From a bacterium (lineage in GTDB: Bacteria > SZUA-79 > Acidulodesulfobacterales > Acidulodesulfobacteraceae): DNA of 64,000 nt. Location: the NCBI GenBank assembly GCA_021813595.1, contig JAKAKF010000224.1, positions 22,455-86,454 on the forward strand, given 5' to 3'. The stretch's first letter is position 1. Each line of letters starts with the position of its first letter. Below the pieces are notes generated by a model. That model was not told where the DNA came from, did not search any database, and saw only the letters and a list, made by a program, of their open reading frames with translations. The position numbers and the translations under genes are program-made. Shown piece by piece: positions 7,374 through 15,575 of the stretch.

Positions 7374-8607
7374 CAGGCACTCCGTATTGTTTAAAATAAA
7401 TATAGTTTTTATTCTGTCTTTTGCGGTACTCTTGTTTTTCTATTTATTTGCGCATAAAATAATAAACCGCGTCGAAACTTTCAAATTTCTTAGAAAAGCA
7501 GTGTTTCTGGTTAAAAAAAATAAATTGAAAGACGTGGGAATGTTCGGCGTTAATTTAATAAAAAATAAAAAAAATATCGATAAGATTTTAAAAAACGGCA
7601 AAATTATATTAAGAAGAAACCCTCCCCGCCTTAATTATACGCTTAATTTACTTAGCTCAGGCGGAAATAAGTATTTATATTTCAAGTCTAAAACGGGAAC
7701 AACTAATCTTTTATTGCAAAGAATTTCGGGCATAAACGAAAGGCAGAACGTTTTATTGGTAGCATGGATAGGTTTAAACGTCGTACTTATTCTTTTATAT
7801 ATCAGTATATTCCGCTCTATAAGGCCTCTTAAAAAATTAAGGGACAATATAGAAGAATTTAAAAACGGAAATATATACGTCGATTTAGGCGGCTATGCTT
7901 CAAGAAAGGATGAGATAGGTTTTTTGGCGAAAGAATTTAAAGAAGCTGTCGATAATCTTAAAAAAACCATGAATACTAGAGTTTGGTTTATAAGAAACAT
8001 AGCCCATGAATTAAAAACGCCTATTACTAAAGGAAAAATTGCCCTCGAATTATTAAAAGACGAAGACGGAAATAAAAAAAGAATATTCACTGACATTTTT
8101 AACAGGCTTGAAATGCTTATAAACGAACTTTTCGCAGCTGAAAAAATAGCGGCCGGAAGCGAAATTTTAAATATGACCGCCTGCGGTTTAAAAGACGTAA
8201 TCGACAGGGCGACCGAACTGCTTTTCGTAAAAAACGACGGCGTTATAAACGTTATTTTCGATAATCCGAATTATACGGTTAAAGCGGATTGCGAACTGCT
8301 TAGCATAGCTATAAAAAATTTATTGGATAATGCGGTTAAATTTAGAACCGACGAGAAATCGGCCGTCGCCGTAAGCATAGAAAAAGGCGTTTTGAGCATA
8401 ATAAACGAAGGCTCAAAACCTTCTATTTCAGAAGACGCTATGTTCGAGCCTTTTTCAAAAGATATTAACTCAAAAAACAAAGACGGCTTCGGACTCGGTT
8501 TGTATATAACAAAACAAATAATAGAAAAACACGGATTAAAAATTATATATGAATATACGGGCAACAAAAATATTTTTAAAATCGATTTAAATAAAATTCA
8601 AATTTGA
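7363..8607 (+). CDS. Membrane sensor histidine kinase
   Basis: A 414-residue kinase with TM1 at about 8-30, a periplasmic loop of about 100 residues, TM2 at about 130-150, a HAMP segment (about 151-203), and a HisKA domain with H215 in NIAHELKTPITKGKI. The ATPase domain has the N box (NLLDNAVKF) and a G2 box (GFGLGLYITKQIIEKHG). The usual DxGxGI G1 box is replaced by INEGSKPS, as in the ArsS-like kinases of Epsilonproteobacteria, whose HELKTPI-KG phosphorylation site it also shares. It is translated from within the end of the regulator gene. ArsS senses low pH; whether this one does is inference. Confidence 0.9.
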   Translation: MKINRHSVLFKINIVFILSFAVLLFFYLFAHKIINRVETFKFLRKAVFLVKKNKLKDVGMFGVNLIKNKKNIDKILKNGKIILRRNPPRLNYTLNLLSSGGNKYLYFKSKTGTTNLLLQRISGINERQNVLLVAWIGLNVVLILLYISIFRSIRPLKKLRDNIEEFKNGNIYVDLGGYASRKDEIGFLAKEFKEAVDNLKKTMNTRVWFIRNIAHELKTPITKGKIALELLKDEDGNKKRIFTDIFNRLEMLINELFAAEKIAAGSEILNMTACGLKDVIDRATELLFVKNDGVINVIFDNPNYTVKADCELLSIAIKNLLDNAVKFRTDEKSAVAVSIEKGVLSIINEGSKPSISEDAMFEPFSKDINSKNKDGFGLGLYITKQIIEKHGLKIIYEYTGNKNIFKIDLNKIQI

Positions 8608-8632
8608 TTATTATTTAAATTTGTTGTATATT
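8604..8632 (+). promoter_or_regulatory. Near-leaderless promoter of fxsA
   Basis: TTGATT (8604-8609), 17 bp, TATATT (8627-8632). The predicted start site coincides with the fxsA ATG (8638). It overlaps the last codon and stop of the kinase gene. No Shine-Dalgarno precedes the ATG. Confidence 0.5.
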
Positions 8633-8637
8633 AAATT

Positions 8638-9159
8638 ATGGGTTTATTTGGAAAAATTTTTTTTGCAATAGTTATAGATATATTTTTAGAAATTTACATA
8701 TTTATAGAAATAGCCGAAAGATTGGGCTATGCCGAAACAGCCGGCCTTTTGATTTTATTTAGTATAGCCGGTTACGTAATAACTAAAAGAATTAAATATG
8801 CAGCTTTTCAAAATGCGCTGTCAGATTTTTCAAAAGGAAAAATTTTAAATAAAAATTTTATTAAATCGGCGGCTTACTTTATTGCCGGAGTGCTGTTTTT
8901 TATTCCTGGATTTATAACGGACTGTATAGCGGTTCTTTTTTTGATTCCGTTTTTAAATTATTTTCTAATATATCTGATATTTAAATACTTCAAAAATAAA
9001 TTGCAAGGCAATTTTACTTATTATTATCATAACGTACATAACGAAGCCGAAGACGGCATGGATGTATTTACTACGGAAGCCGGAGAGGCTGAAGATCCCG
9101 ACGCTGATGAAAAACCGCATAAGACTAATTTAATCTCCCTGCCTTTTAAAAAACACTAA
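8638..9159 (+). CDS. fxsA: FxsA family membrane protein
   Basis: A 173-residue protein with the FxsA layout: four hydrophobic segments in residues 1-120, including EIYIFIEIAERLG, GYVITKRIK and the family hallmark PGFITDCIAVLFLIPF. The C-terminal tail (about 125-173) is hydrophilic and acidic. FxsA is an inner-membrane protein named for suppressing F-exclusion of phage T7 in E. coli; its cellular role is unclear. It follows the kinase gene by 30 bp, so it may share the envelope-stress transcript or use its own overlapping promoter. Confidence 0.88.
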   Translation: MGLFGKIFFAIVIDIFLEIYIFIEIAERLGYAETAGLLILFSIAGYVITKRIKYAAFQNALSDFSKGKILNKNFIKSAAYFIAGVLFFIPGFITDCIAVLFLIPFLNYFLIYLIFKYFKNKLQGNFTYYYHNVHNEAEDGMDVFTTEAGEAEDPDADEKPHKTNLISLPFKKH

Positions 9160-9185
9160 AATAAATAAAATACTGCTTTTTTATC

Positions 9186-9210
9186 GTTTCGTTTTGAAAC
9201 TGTCCCTACT
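9186..9210. repeat. Partial REP-like element (half site)
   Basis: GTTTCGTTTTGAAAC (a 5-bp hairpin) is followed by TGTCCCTAC. On the minus strand this reads GTAGGGACAGTTTC, a half copy of the GGGACAG-type palindrome seen intact near 26.6 kb. It lies between the convergent fxsA and hyfB-like genes. Confidence 0.4.
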
Positions 9211-9222
9211 GCATTATAAATT

Positions 9223-11325
9223 TTACAAGGGTATCATAACGATTATAAAAAAAGCCGCGATAAAGACGAAGAATATATAAAATATGTACAAATTTAAAGA
9301 ACCGTTCTGCATAAGTTCGGTCGTTACGGAACTGATTTTTTCGAATATTTTTATAAAGGGCAGATATAGATAATATTCGATAAGCGGAAATATATAAGAG
9401 CCGTAACCGCTTGAATTATGATAATAAGACGAGTAAGGAAAAGGGTTTTTAAGTTCGTAAGGATGTTTTGATGTTTCGCTTTGAACATGTACCCTGCTTC
9501 TTTTTTTATAAACAAGATTAAACATAATTCTTAAAGCATTGGAAAAACCCAGCGCCGATACCTGCGCATGCGGATTTATTAAATTTTTGCTTTCGCCGCC
9601 TGTCCATGCGTAATCCATGAAACGCTGCTTGGGTTTTACTATAGTTTTATATAAAATATAAAATATTAATATAAACGCGATCGATACGAAAAACAGGTAA
9701 ACAGGGCTTGACGCAGAAAACGAGCTGTAATAAGGTATAAATATATAATTTTTTAATATTTTACCGCTAATATTAATGCGATATATAGACTGCGATACTT
9801 TTGACAGAACCGGAGTATATAAAAACATAAAGCCCGCCAACGATATGCCGATAAGCGCCGGTATTAAAAGGGCTATATTCATAGAAAACGGAACTTCTTT
9901 CGCTTGTTTTGCTTCCTTTGACTTCGGCAAACCGAGAAACGTAAGTCCGTATAATTTTACGTAAGTCGAAACAGCAACGGCCATACTTAAAGCCATTATG
10001 GCTCCTACCGTAAAAATAAGTATCCTTGGAAGAACGGAACTTATATGAAAACCTAAAAAAACAACCTCGAGATTGAGCCATTCGGAAACGAACCCGTTAA
10101 GCGGCGGAATTCCGGCGGCGGATAAAATCCCTATAAATATAAGCACTCCGGTCAAAGGCATGCCTTTTAAAATTCCTCCGAATTTATCGATATCGTGGCT
10201 TCCCGTTTCATATTCTATATTTCCCGAACCCATAAATAAAAGGCTTTTAAAAAACGCATGATTTATTAGAGCATATAGCGAGGCGACGAGAGCAAGCGCT
10301 GAGAGACCGGCCAAACCGAAATAATTATAATAAAGCGATGCGCCTATTCCGGTTAATATCAAACCCATATTATCGACGGTAGAATATGACAACAGCACTT
10401 TAATATCATGCGTCTGAGACATATATAAAACGCCGAAAAACATCGTTGACGCCGCAATAATCAATACGATTGAACCAAGCATTAACGCAGTGTTTAGCGG
10501 ATGAAGAACATAAAGTCCAAACCTGATGACCCCGTAAACTCCGCAGGACGTTAACACGCCGCTTAAAACTCCGGACACTCCTGAAGGCGACGCGGGATGA
10601 GCCTCAGGCAGCCATATATGAAGTGGAACTATGCCCATTTTTGCCCCGAAACCGAATAAAAACAACAGAAAAACTATTTCTTTTACATAAGCCGGCATCG
10701 TTAAACTTTTAAGCGTTTCGAAATTAAAACTATTTGCATGCAAATATAAAATTATTAAACCGACTATTATAAGCATTGCGCCTATTTCCATTATGACCGC
10801 CATTAAAAAAGCTGCCCTCTTGCTTCCCTTGACATAATGTTTGGTCATTACAAGAAAATAGGAAGATACCGCCATAATTTCCCAAAAAATTATGAATATA
10901 AAGCCGTTAAAAGAAATAATGACGTAATAAACGCTGATAAGCATTATGCCGAACAGGAACGAAAAAAGCGGCGTATTTATCTCTCGCCCTATCTTTTCGA
11001 TATATTTTATCTGGTAGAGGGCTATATAAAAAAATACCGAAAAAATAAACAGTATAAAAAAATCGCTTAGCGGGTCGAATTTTAATATTATTCTGCCTGC
11101 CGGAAAAAATCTTCCAATCTGAAACGACAGGTTTAAAAGATTTCCCGCTTCCATAAACGAAATTACCGAATATAAAACAGCCGTAAAGGAAGCCGCCATA
11201 TATAGAATGTTTGAAAAAACGAAGGGTATGGATTTAAATCTATCCCCCGAAATCAAACCTATCATCGAAACAATAACGCCGGATAGCGAAAAAAGTAAAA
11301 ATAGATAATAATAATTATACATCAT
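9223..11325 (-). CDS. hyfB: Hydrogenase-4-like antiporter subunit (HyfB/NuoL family)
   Basis: A 700-residue polytopic protein of the NuoL/MrpA/HyfB family. The conserved proton-antiporter core is clear: KMGIVPLHIWLPEAHPASPSG (about 230-250), SYSTVDNMGLIL and LINHAFFKSLLFMGSGNI. A long C-terminal extension has further hydrophobic helices, including one at the very end, and a hydrophilic stretch with DYAWTGGE. It is the last gene of the operon and its ATG overlaps the upstream stop by 4 bp (ATGA). In Hyf/Ehr complexes this subunit translocates protons or sodium across the inner membrane, driven by the peripheral redox arm. Confidence 0.9.
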   Translation of the reverse strand: MMYNYYYLFLLFSLSGVIVSMIGLISGDRFKSIPFVFSNILYMAASFTAVLYSVISFMEAGNLLNLSFQIGRFFPAGRIILKFDPLSDFFILFIFSVFFYIALYQIKYIEKIGREINTPLFSFLFGIMLISVYYVIISFNGFIFIIFWEIMAVSSYFLVMTKHYVKGSKRAAFLMAVIMEIGAMLIIVGLIILYLHANSFNFETLKSLTMPAYVKEIVFLLFLFGFGAKMGIVPLHIWLPEAHPASPSGVSGVLSGVLTSCGVYGVIRFGLYVLHPLNTALMLGSIVLIIAASTMFFGVLYMSQTHDIKVLLSYSTVDNMGLILTGIGASLYYNYFGLAGLSALALVASLYALINHAFFKSLLFMGSGNIEYETGSHDIDKFGGILKGMPLTGVLIFIGILSAAGIPPLNGFVSEWLNLEVVFLGFHISSVLPRILIFTVGAIMALSMAVAVSTYVKLYGLTFLGLPKSKEAKQAKEVPFSMNIALLIPALIGISLAGFMFLYTPVLSKVSQSIYRINISGKILKNYIFIPYYSSFSASSPVYLFFVSIAFILIFYILYKTIVKPKQRFMDYAWTGGESKNLINPHAQVSALGFSNALRIMFNLVYKKRSRVHVQSETSKHPYELKNPFPYSSYYHNSSGYGSYIFPLIEYYLYLPFIKIFEKISSVTTELMQNGSLNLYIFYIFFVFIAAFFIIVMIPL

Positions 11326-12134
11326 TTTAAACCGCCATTTTTTATTAACAGCAAAACGTTTAATATTTCAAAAGGATTTGGCGGACAGTGCGGCAGCATA
11401 ATTACGTTTTCGTTATCGAGTAAAGCAAGCAGGTTTGAATCCTCCGCCCCCTTTGCCGTTTCGTTCTCGAAAATGCCGCCGAAAATAGCGCATGAACCTG
11501 CCAAAACGATAAACCTCGGTTTCGGAATATTATCTAAAACATTTAAAAATACCTCCTTCATTCGTTCCGTAAAAGTTCCGGTCGCAAGCAAAACATCGGC
11601 AAACCTCGGACTTGGCGTAATAAATATTCCTAACCTGTGCATATTGTAATACGGATTGTTTAACGCGTTTATTTCCGATTCGCACGCCCCGCAAGAACCC
11701 GTATCTATATGTTTAACAAATAACGATTTTTTAAAAATTTTTTTATCGGCCGTATAATTTTGCGGACGTATATTGAAATCTAATCCTGCTGCATAACTTA
11801 TTGCGCCGATACCTCCTGAGCCGTTAACATCGATACAAACGTCTATGCACAATCCGCAAAAAATACACCTTTCCGCATCGATAACTTTTAACGGCGCACA
11901 TTCCTTTATTTCTTCTTCACCGGATAAATTACTCAGGTTTATTGCTTTCGTCGGACAAACAAGTTCGCACCCCCTGCATTTCCGTTCCCGCTCGTTGTCT
12001 TTTTTTGTCAAATTTAAACATTTCCGTTCATTTATTTTTATCGATGAGATAAACCCGTCGTAAAAATCGTTTTCTTTAGGAAATTTAACCGATTTTATTC
12101 CGAATTTTAATCCGTTATAAGTCCAGAAAGCCAT
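11322..12134 (-). CDS. hyfI: Fused ferredoxin (HyfH) - small subunit (HyfI/NuoB) of hydrogenase-4-like complex
   Basis: A 270-residue fusion. Residues 1 to about 115 form a polyferredoxin-like HyfH part: C90, C93, C96 and C100 make a complete CxxCxxCxxxC motif. The other set has only C53, C56 and C60 in CxxCxxxCP order, with the fourth ligand perhaps C39 or C79. Residues about 135-270 are a HyfI/NuoB domain that keeps all four ligands of the proximal [4Fe-4S] cluster: C148 and C151 in GSCGACESE, C215 in AGSCA, C250 in HCPP. The electron path to the large subunit is therefore intact although that subunit lacks NiFe ligands. In E. coli hyfH and hyfI are separate genes. Confidence 0.88.
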   Translation of the reverse strand: MAFWTYNGLKFGIKSVKFPKENDFYDGFISSIKINERKCLNLTKKDNERERKCRGCELVCPTKAINLSNLSGEEEIKECAPLKVIDAERCIFCGLCIDVCIDVNGSGGIGAISYAAGLDFNIRPQNYTADKKIFKKSLFVKHIDTGSCGACESEINALNNPYYNMHRLGIFITPSPRFADVLLATGTFTERMKEVFLNVLDNIPKPRFIVLAGSCAIFGGIFENETAKGAEDSNLLALLDNENVIMLPHCPPNPFEILNVLLLIKNGGLK

Positions 12135-12204
12135 TATGCTTTAATCCTTATATTATAATTCATTATTATATTGATTTTTTTAACTTTATTGTTTTTGTTC
12201 CGCT

Positions 12205-13377
12205 TCATTTATCCAATGCCGCAACGGAAAAATTATAACTCGTCTCGTTTATGTTAAAATCCATCATCATCGTATTTTTTGTACCGCAGGCAAACAATTT
12301 ATAATTATTTTCAAACGGATATTTTATGCTTATTTTTTTAAAAATAGTACCGTCAAAATCTTTTATATAACAAAAAATTGCTCCTTCGGACGATTCCGCG
12401 TATCCAAAACCGTGCTTTGACTTTTCGTCTTTAAAATATCGGTTTTCCAAATCCTTCGACTCTTCAAATTCTTCCTGCTTCGATAAATAATCCGCCGTGT
12501 AACGAAATCCGTTTCGTTTAAGCATATCGCGACAGTATTCAAGTATATTTAAAGACTGCCCTATTTCTTCAATTCTGACCATATATCTCGAAAAAGCATC
12601 TCCGTCTTCAAATACGACGGGTTTAACGTTTATTTTACCGTATAAAAGATACGGCCTGTTTATTCTTAAATCTGATGAAATACCTGCGCTTTTTGCGGCA
12701 ACTCCTTTTGCGCAGAACCGCTTTGCCGTTTTTAAATCTATTTTTCCGGTAGTCTTCAGTCTGTCTATGTGGGATTTTGTTTCCATATTTTTTTTAATTA
12801 TTTCCTGAACTTTATTTACGATTAATCTTACGGAATTAAAAATATTTTCGATATCTTCGAGCGATAAATTTACTCTGATTCCGCCTATTTCGTTAATGCC
12901 CATAAAATAACGGGATTTTAAATACTTATGAGACAACTGTTTTAACGCCTCCGCATGATAGGCATATAAAGCGGAAGGAACCTGAATATAGGTGGACTCG
13001 GCTATTTCCGATAAATTTTCTATATGGTTTCTGATTCTTTCAAATTCTGCAAAAAACATTCGCAGAATTTTAATATTATTATGTATTTTATCCGTAAGCC
13101 CTAAGAAATCTTCAACGCCGAGGCAGCAGCTCAGGGATGCGGAAAAAGCGTGAAGTCCTGATATTCTCTCTATAAGCAAAATCTGTTCGTATAAATTTCT
13201 TTTTCCGGCAAGAATGCTTTTAACATTTCTTGTCTTATAACCTGCCGTAATTTCTAAATTATGAAGCTCTTCCCCCGACGACAGAAAATTAAATAAAATA
13301 GACTCGGAAACGCCTTTTCTTACCGGACCCCAGATAAACTCGTAATCTCCCAAAAATTTATATTTGCCGTGATTCAT
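12205..13377 (-). CDS. hyfG: NiFe-ligand-less large subunit (HyfG/NuoD-like; Ehr type)
   Basis: A 390-residue homologue of the HyfG/NuoD large subunit, recognised by its position and by GPVRKGVSESILFNF, RISGLHAFSASLSCCLGVEDF, FAEFERIRNHIENL and KSRYFMGINEIGGIRVNL. In true group 4 hydrogenases the first block reads RxCGxC and the C-terminal block DPCxxC. Here the first cysteines are S73 and H76, and the C-terminal motif is D373-F-N-I-N-E, so both cysteines are replaced (N375, E378). The protein cannot bind a NiFe centre in the usual way. This matches energy-converting hydrogenase-related (Ehr) complexes described in Geobacter. The electron acceptor or donor is unknown. Confidence 0.85.
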   Translation of the reverse strand: MNHGKYKFLGDYEFIWGPVRKGVSESILFNFLSSGEELHNLEITAGYKTRNVKSILAGKRNLYEQILLIERISGLHAFSASLSCCLGVEDFLGLTDKIHNNIKILRMFFAEFERIRNHIENLSEIAESTYIQVPSALYAYHAEALKQLSHKYLKSRYFMGINEIGGIRVNLSLEDIENIFNSVRLIVNKVQEIIKKNMETKSHIDRLKTTGKIDLKTAKRFCAKGVAAKSAGISSDLRINRPYLLYGKINVKPVVFEDGDAFSRYMVRIEEIGQSLNILEYCRDMLKRNGFRYTADYLSKQEEFEESKDLENRYFKDEKSKHGFGYAESSEGAIFCYIKDFDGTIFKKISIKYPFENNYKLFACGTKNTMMMDFNINETSYNFSVAALDK

Positions 13378-13397
13378 AACTTTTGTAAATTTTTAAT

Positions 13398-14891
13398 TTA
13401 TTTTATTTTAAAATTTATGATATGGACTATCCCAATTAATAAATTATGCAGACCGCTTGGAATATAAAATCCTAAAATTAACGATGCCGCGAGCGGCAGT
13501 AACATAGGCACATATGAAAACGGCGAAAAATCGCCTCTTTCCTCGTTAAAATTTTCGTCCGCTTTACCGAAAACCATTGAACCAGATTTCGTGAGTAAGC
13601 TTATAAAAGCAGCTAATAAAAAACCTATTAATATAACAGCTATCAAGTAATAACCGTCTTTTAAACTCTGAAGTATAATTAAAAATTCGCTTATAAAGAT
13701 TACCGACGGAGGAACTCCGATCAACGCAACGGAACCTATAGAAAACAAAAAAGCGGTTTTCGGCATAATATGAAAAACTCCCTTGATTTTTTTAATATTT
13801 TTAGTCTTGAACTTATGTAAAAAATTCCCGGCGCCGAAATACATTGTAGATTTTGTCAGGGTGTGTCCCAACATCTGTAAAAGCGCCCCAAACGTTCCAA
13901 ATATTCCGCCAAGACCGAAACCTAAAGTAATTATTCCCATATGCTCTATGCTGGAATAAGCAAAAAGCCTTTTTGAACTGTTTTGGTAAATTATTCCCAT
14001 TACTCCTATAAAAATTGAGAATATGCCTACAGCAATAAGTATAACCTCGGGATAACCGAACCCTAAGCTTTTTCCGGCAATACCGAAATATCTAATAATA
14101 CCGTATAGGGCTACGTTTTCTAAGGATGCCGATAGCATAGCCGATACGGGAGAAGGTGCTTCCGAATAGGCGTCGGGAACCCATGTATGCATAGGAGCAA
14201 GTCCTACTTTTGTCCCTAATCCTATTACTATTAATACAAAAGCTATACGCACTATACCTTCGTTAAGATAAACGGCATTTGAACCAAGAACCGTCCAGTC
14301 TAAAGATGAAACTATGTTTGCGCTTCCAGGAATGTTTCCTGAAAGGTAGAATAAGATTGTGCCTAGAAGAGCAAGCGATATTCCGGAAGACACTACTAAA
14401 ATATATTTCCATGCAGCTTCTATAGATTTTTCGGTAACCTCGGATATTACCAAAAAGGAGCTTGTAATAGTCGTAAGTTCGATATCTATAAGGTAAACCG
14501 CCATATTATTAATCATAGGGGCAACCAGCATAGTCAACGCAAAAAGATTAAAAAAAAGTTCATACCTAAAAAATTCATTTTCGGTCATCTTTTCATTATT
14601 TATAGCGAGCCTCATATATGAAATACCGTAAATAGACGAAAGAAAATAAACTATGCTTACAAGCAGAATTAAATAAGCGGAAAATTTATCTATTGCTATC
14701 GCATTATTAAACAAAAAAATCGGTTTAAAATTTAACACAAAATAAAGAATAATAAACGCGCCTATAATATCTAAAGAAGATGCTAAAAGACTTATGTATT
14801 CCGCAAATCTTTTATTTTTTAAAATAAAAGAACTTAAAGATGCTAATAGCGGAATTATCAAAACTATAACTATAAAAAGTTTCATATTCAT
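13398..14891 (-). CDS. hyfF: Hydrogenase-4-like antiporter subunit (HyfF/NuoN family)
   Basis: A 497-residue protein with about 14 hydrophobic helices and the proton-antiporter core: GTKVGLAPMHTWVPDAYSEAPSP (about 225-247), AYSSIEHMGIITLGFG, LQMLGHTLTKSTMYFGAGN and the GVPPSVIFISEF segment. Charged residues on the half-channel helices (E and K in those blocks) are kept, so ion pumping is plausible. It lies 21 bp upstream of the large-subunit gene. With the HyfB-like subunit the complex has two antiporter modules, as in Hyf. Confidence 0.9.
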   Translation of the reverse strand: MNMKLFIVIVLIIPLLASLSSFILKNKRFAEYISLLASSLDIIGAFIILYFVLNFKPIFLFNNAIAIDKFSAYLILLVSIVYFLSSIYGISYMRLAINNEKMTENEFFRYELFFNLFALTMLVAPMINNMAVYLIDIELTTITSSFLVISEVTEKSIEAAWKYILVVSSGISLALLGTILFYLSGNIPGSANIVSSLDWTVLGSNAVYLNEGIVRIAFVLIVIGLGTKVGLAPMHTWVPDAYSEAPSPVSAMLSASLENVALYGIIRYFGIAGKSLGFGYPEVILIAVGIFSIFIGVMGIIYQNSSKRLFAYSSIEHMGIITLGFGLGGIFGTFGALLQMLGHTLTKSTMYFGAGNFLHKFKTKNIKKIKGVFHIMPKTAFLFSIGSVALIGVPPSVIFISEFLIILQSLKDGYYLIAVILIGFLLAAFISLLTKSGSMVFGKADENFNEERGDFSPFSYVPMLLPLAASLILGFYIPSGLHNLLIGIVHIINFKIK

Positions 14892-14897
14892 ATGGTT

Positions 14898-15572
14898 TTA
14901 ACCTACCAGTCTGTTTAACATAGAAGTGGAAAATGATCCCGTCCGTATCTTCATAAACATCGAAAGAATCAGCATTGCCGTTACCGTTACCAGAATATCG
15001 AATAAAACTACCAGCTCTACTATTATCGGAAGAGTTGGAACTACGACGACCGATAAAAGAAATATTCCATTTTCTATAACAAGAAGTCCCAAAATATGCG
15101 TTATCGTAGTAAATCTCGAGATAATCATAAAAAACCCTACGAATATTAAACTTAAAGCAATCGAAGAAGCGTTTACGACTATTTTAGAAGAAAACGGGGA
15201 AATCAATCTGTATATCAAAAAATAGGCAAAAATCGTTAAAACAACGCCTGAAATAATTGAAAACGGTATTTTAAGGGTCAATTTTACTTCTTCTTTAATG
15301 TTAAATTTTTTTATCATTTTTAAAAGAATGTAAGGAACAAATATAGTTCTTACGAAAAGCGTTAAAAAAGCGACAAGATACAAATCTACGCTTTGGGCTT
15401 CTATTCCCAGAATCAGGGTAAGGACGAATATTAAAAATGACTGGAAACCGTAAGCGTGTATATAAAACGAAATCCATCTAGAACTCAGCATTACGAACGA
15501 GGACAAAAGAACCATCGATACCAGAAGGTCTTCGATAACGTAAATGTAAAGCGGCATTGAGTATCCAAGCAT
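14898..15572 (-). CDS. hyfE: Hydrogenase-4 membrane subunit E (HyfE, NuoK-like C-terminus)
   Basis: A 224-residue membrane protein with about seven hydrophobic segments. The HyfE/NuoK-like signature lies near the C-terminus (about 160-205): HILGLLVIENGIFLLS, followed by PIIVELVVLFDILVTVTAM. It starts 3 bp after the HyfC-like stop, with AAGGGG as ribosome binding site. It is a small core subunit of the membrane arm, contributing to the proton channel next to HyfF. Confidence 0.88.
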   Translation of the reverse strand: MLGYSMPLYIYVIEDLLVSMVLLSSFVMLSSRWISFYIHAYGFQSFLIFVLTLILGIEAQSVDLYLVAFLTLFVRTIFVPYILLKMIKKFNIKEEVKLTLKIPFSIISGVVLTIFAYFLIYRLISPFSSKIVVNASSIALSLIFVGFFMIISRFTTITHILGLLVIENGIFLLSVVVVPTLPIIVELVVLFDILVTVTAMLILSMFMKIRTGSFSTSMLNRLVG

Positions 15573-15575
15573 TTT

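Noticed and set aside
12170..12210. A TGA ending the HyfG-like gene considered as a possible selenocysteine codon
   Set aside because: Reading on gives a few Lys-rich codons and a quick stop, with no NiFe motif or hairpin. It is an ordinary stop.
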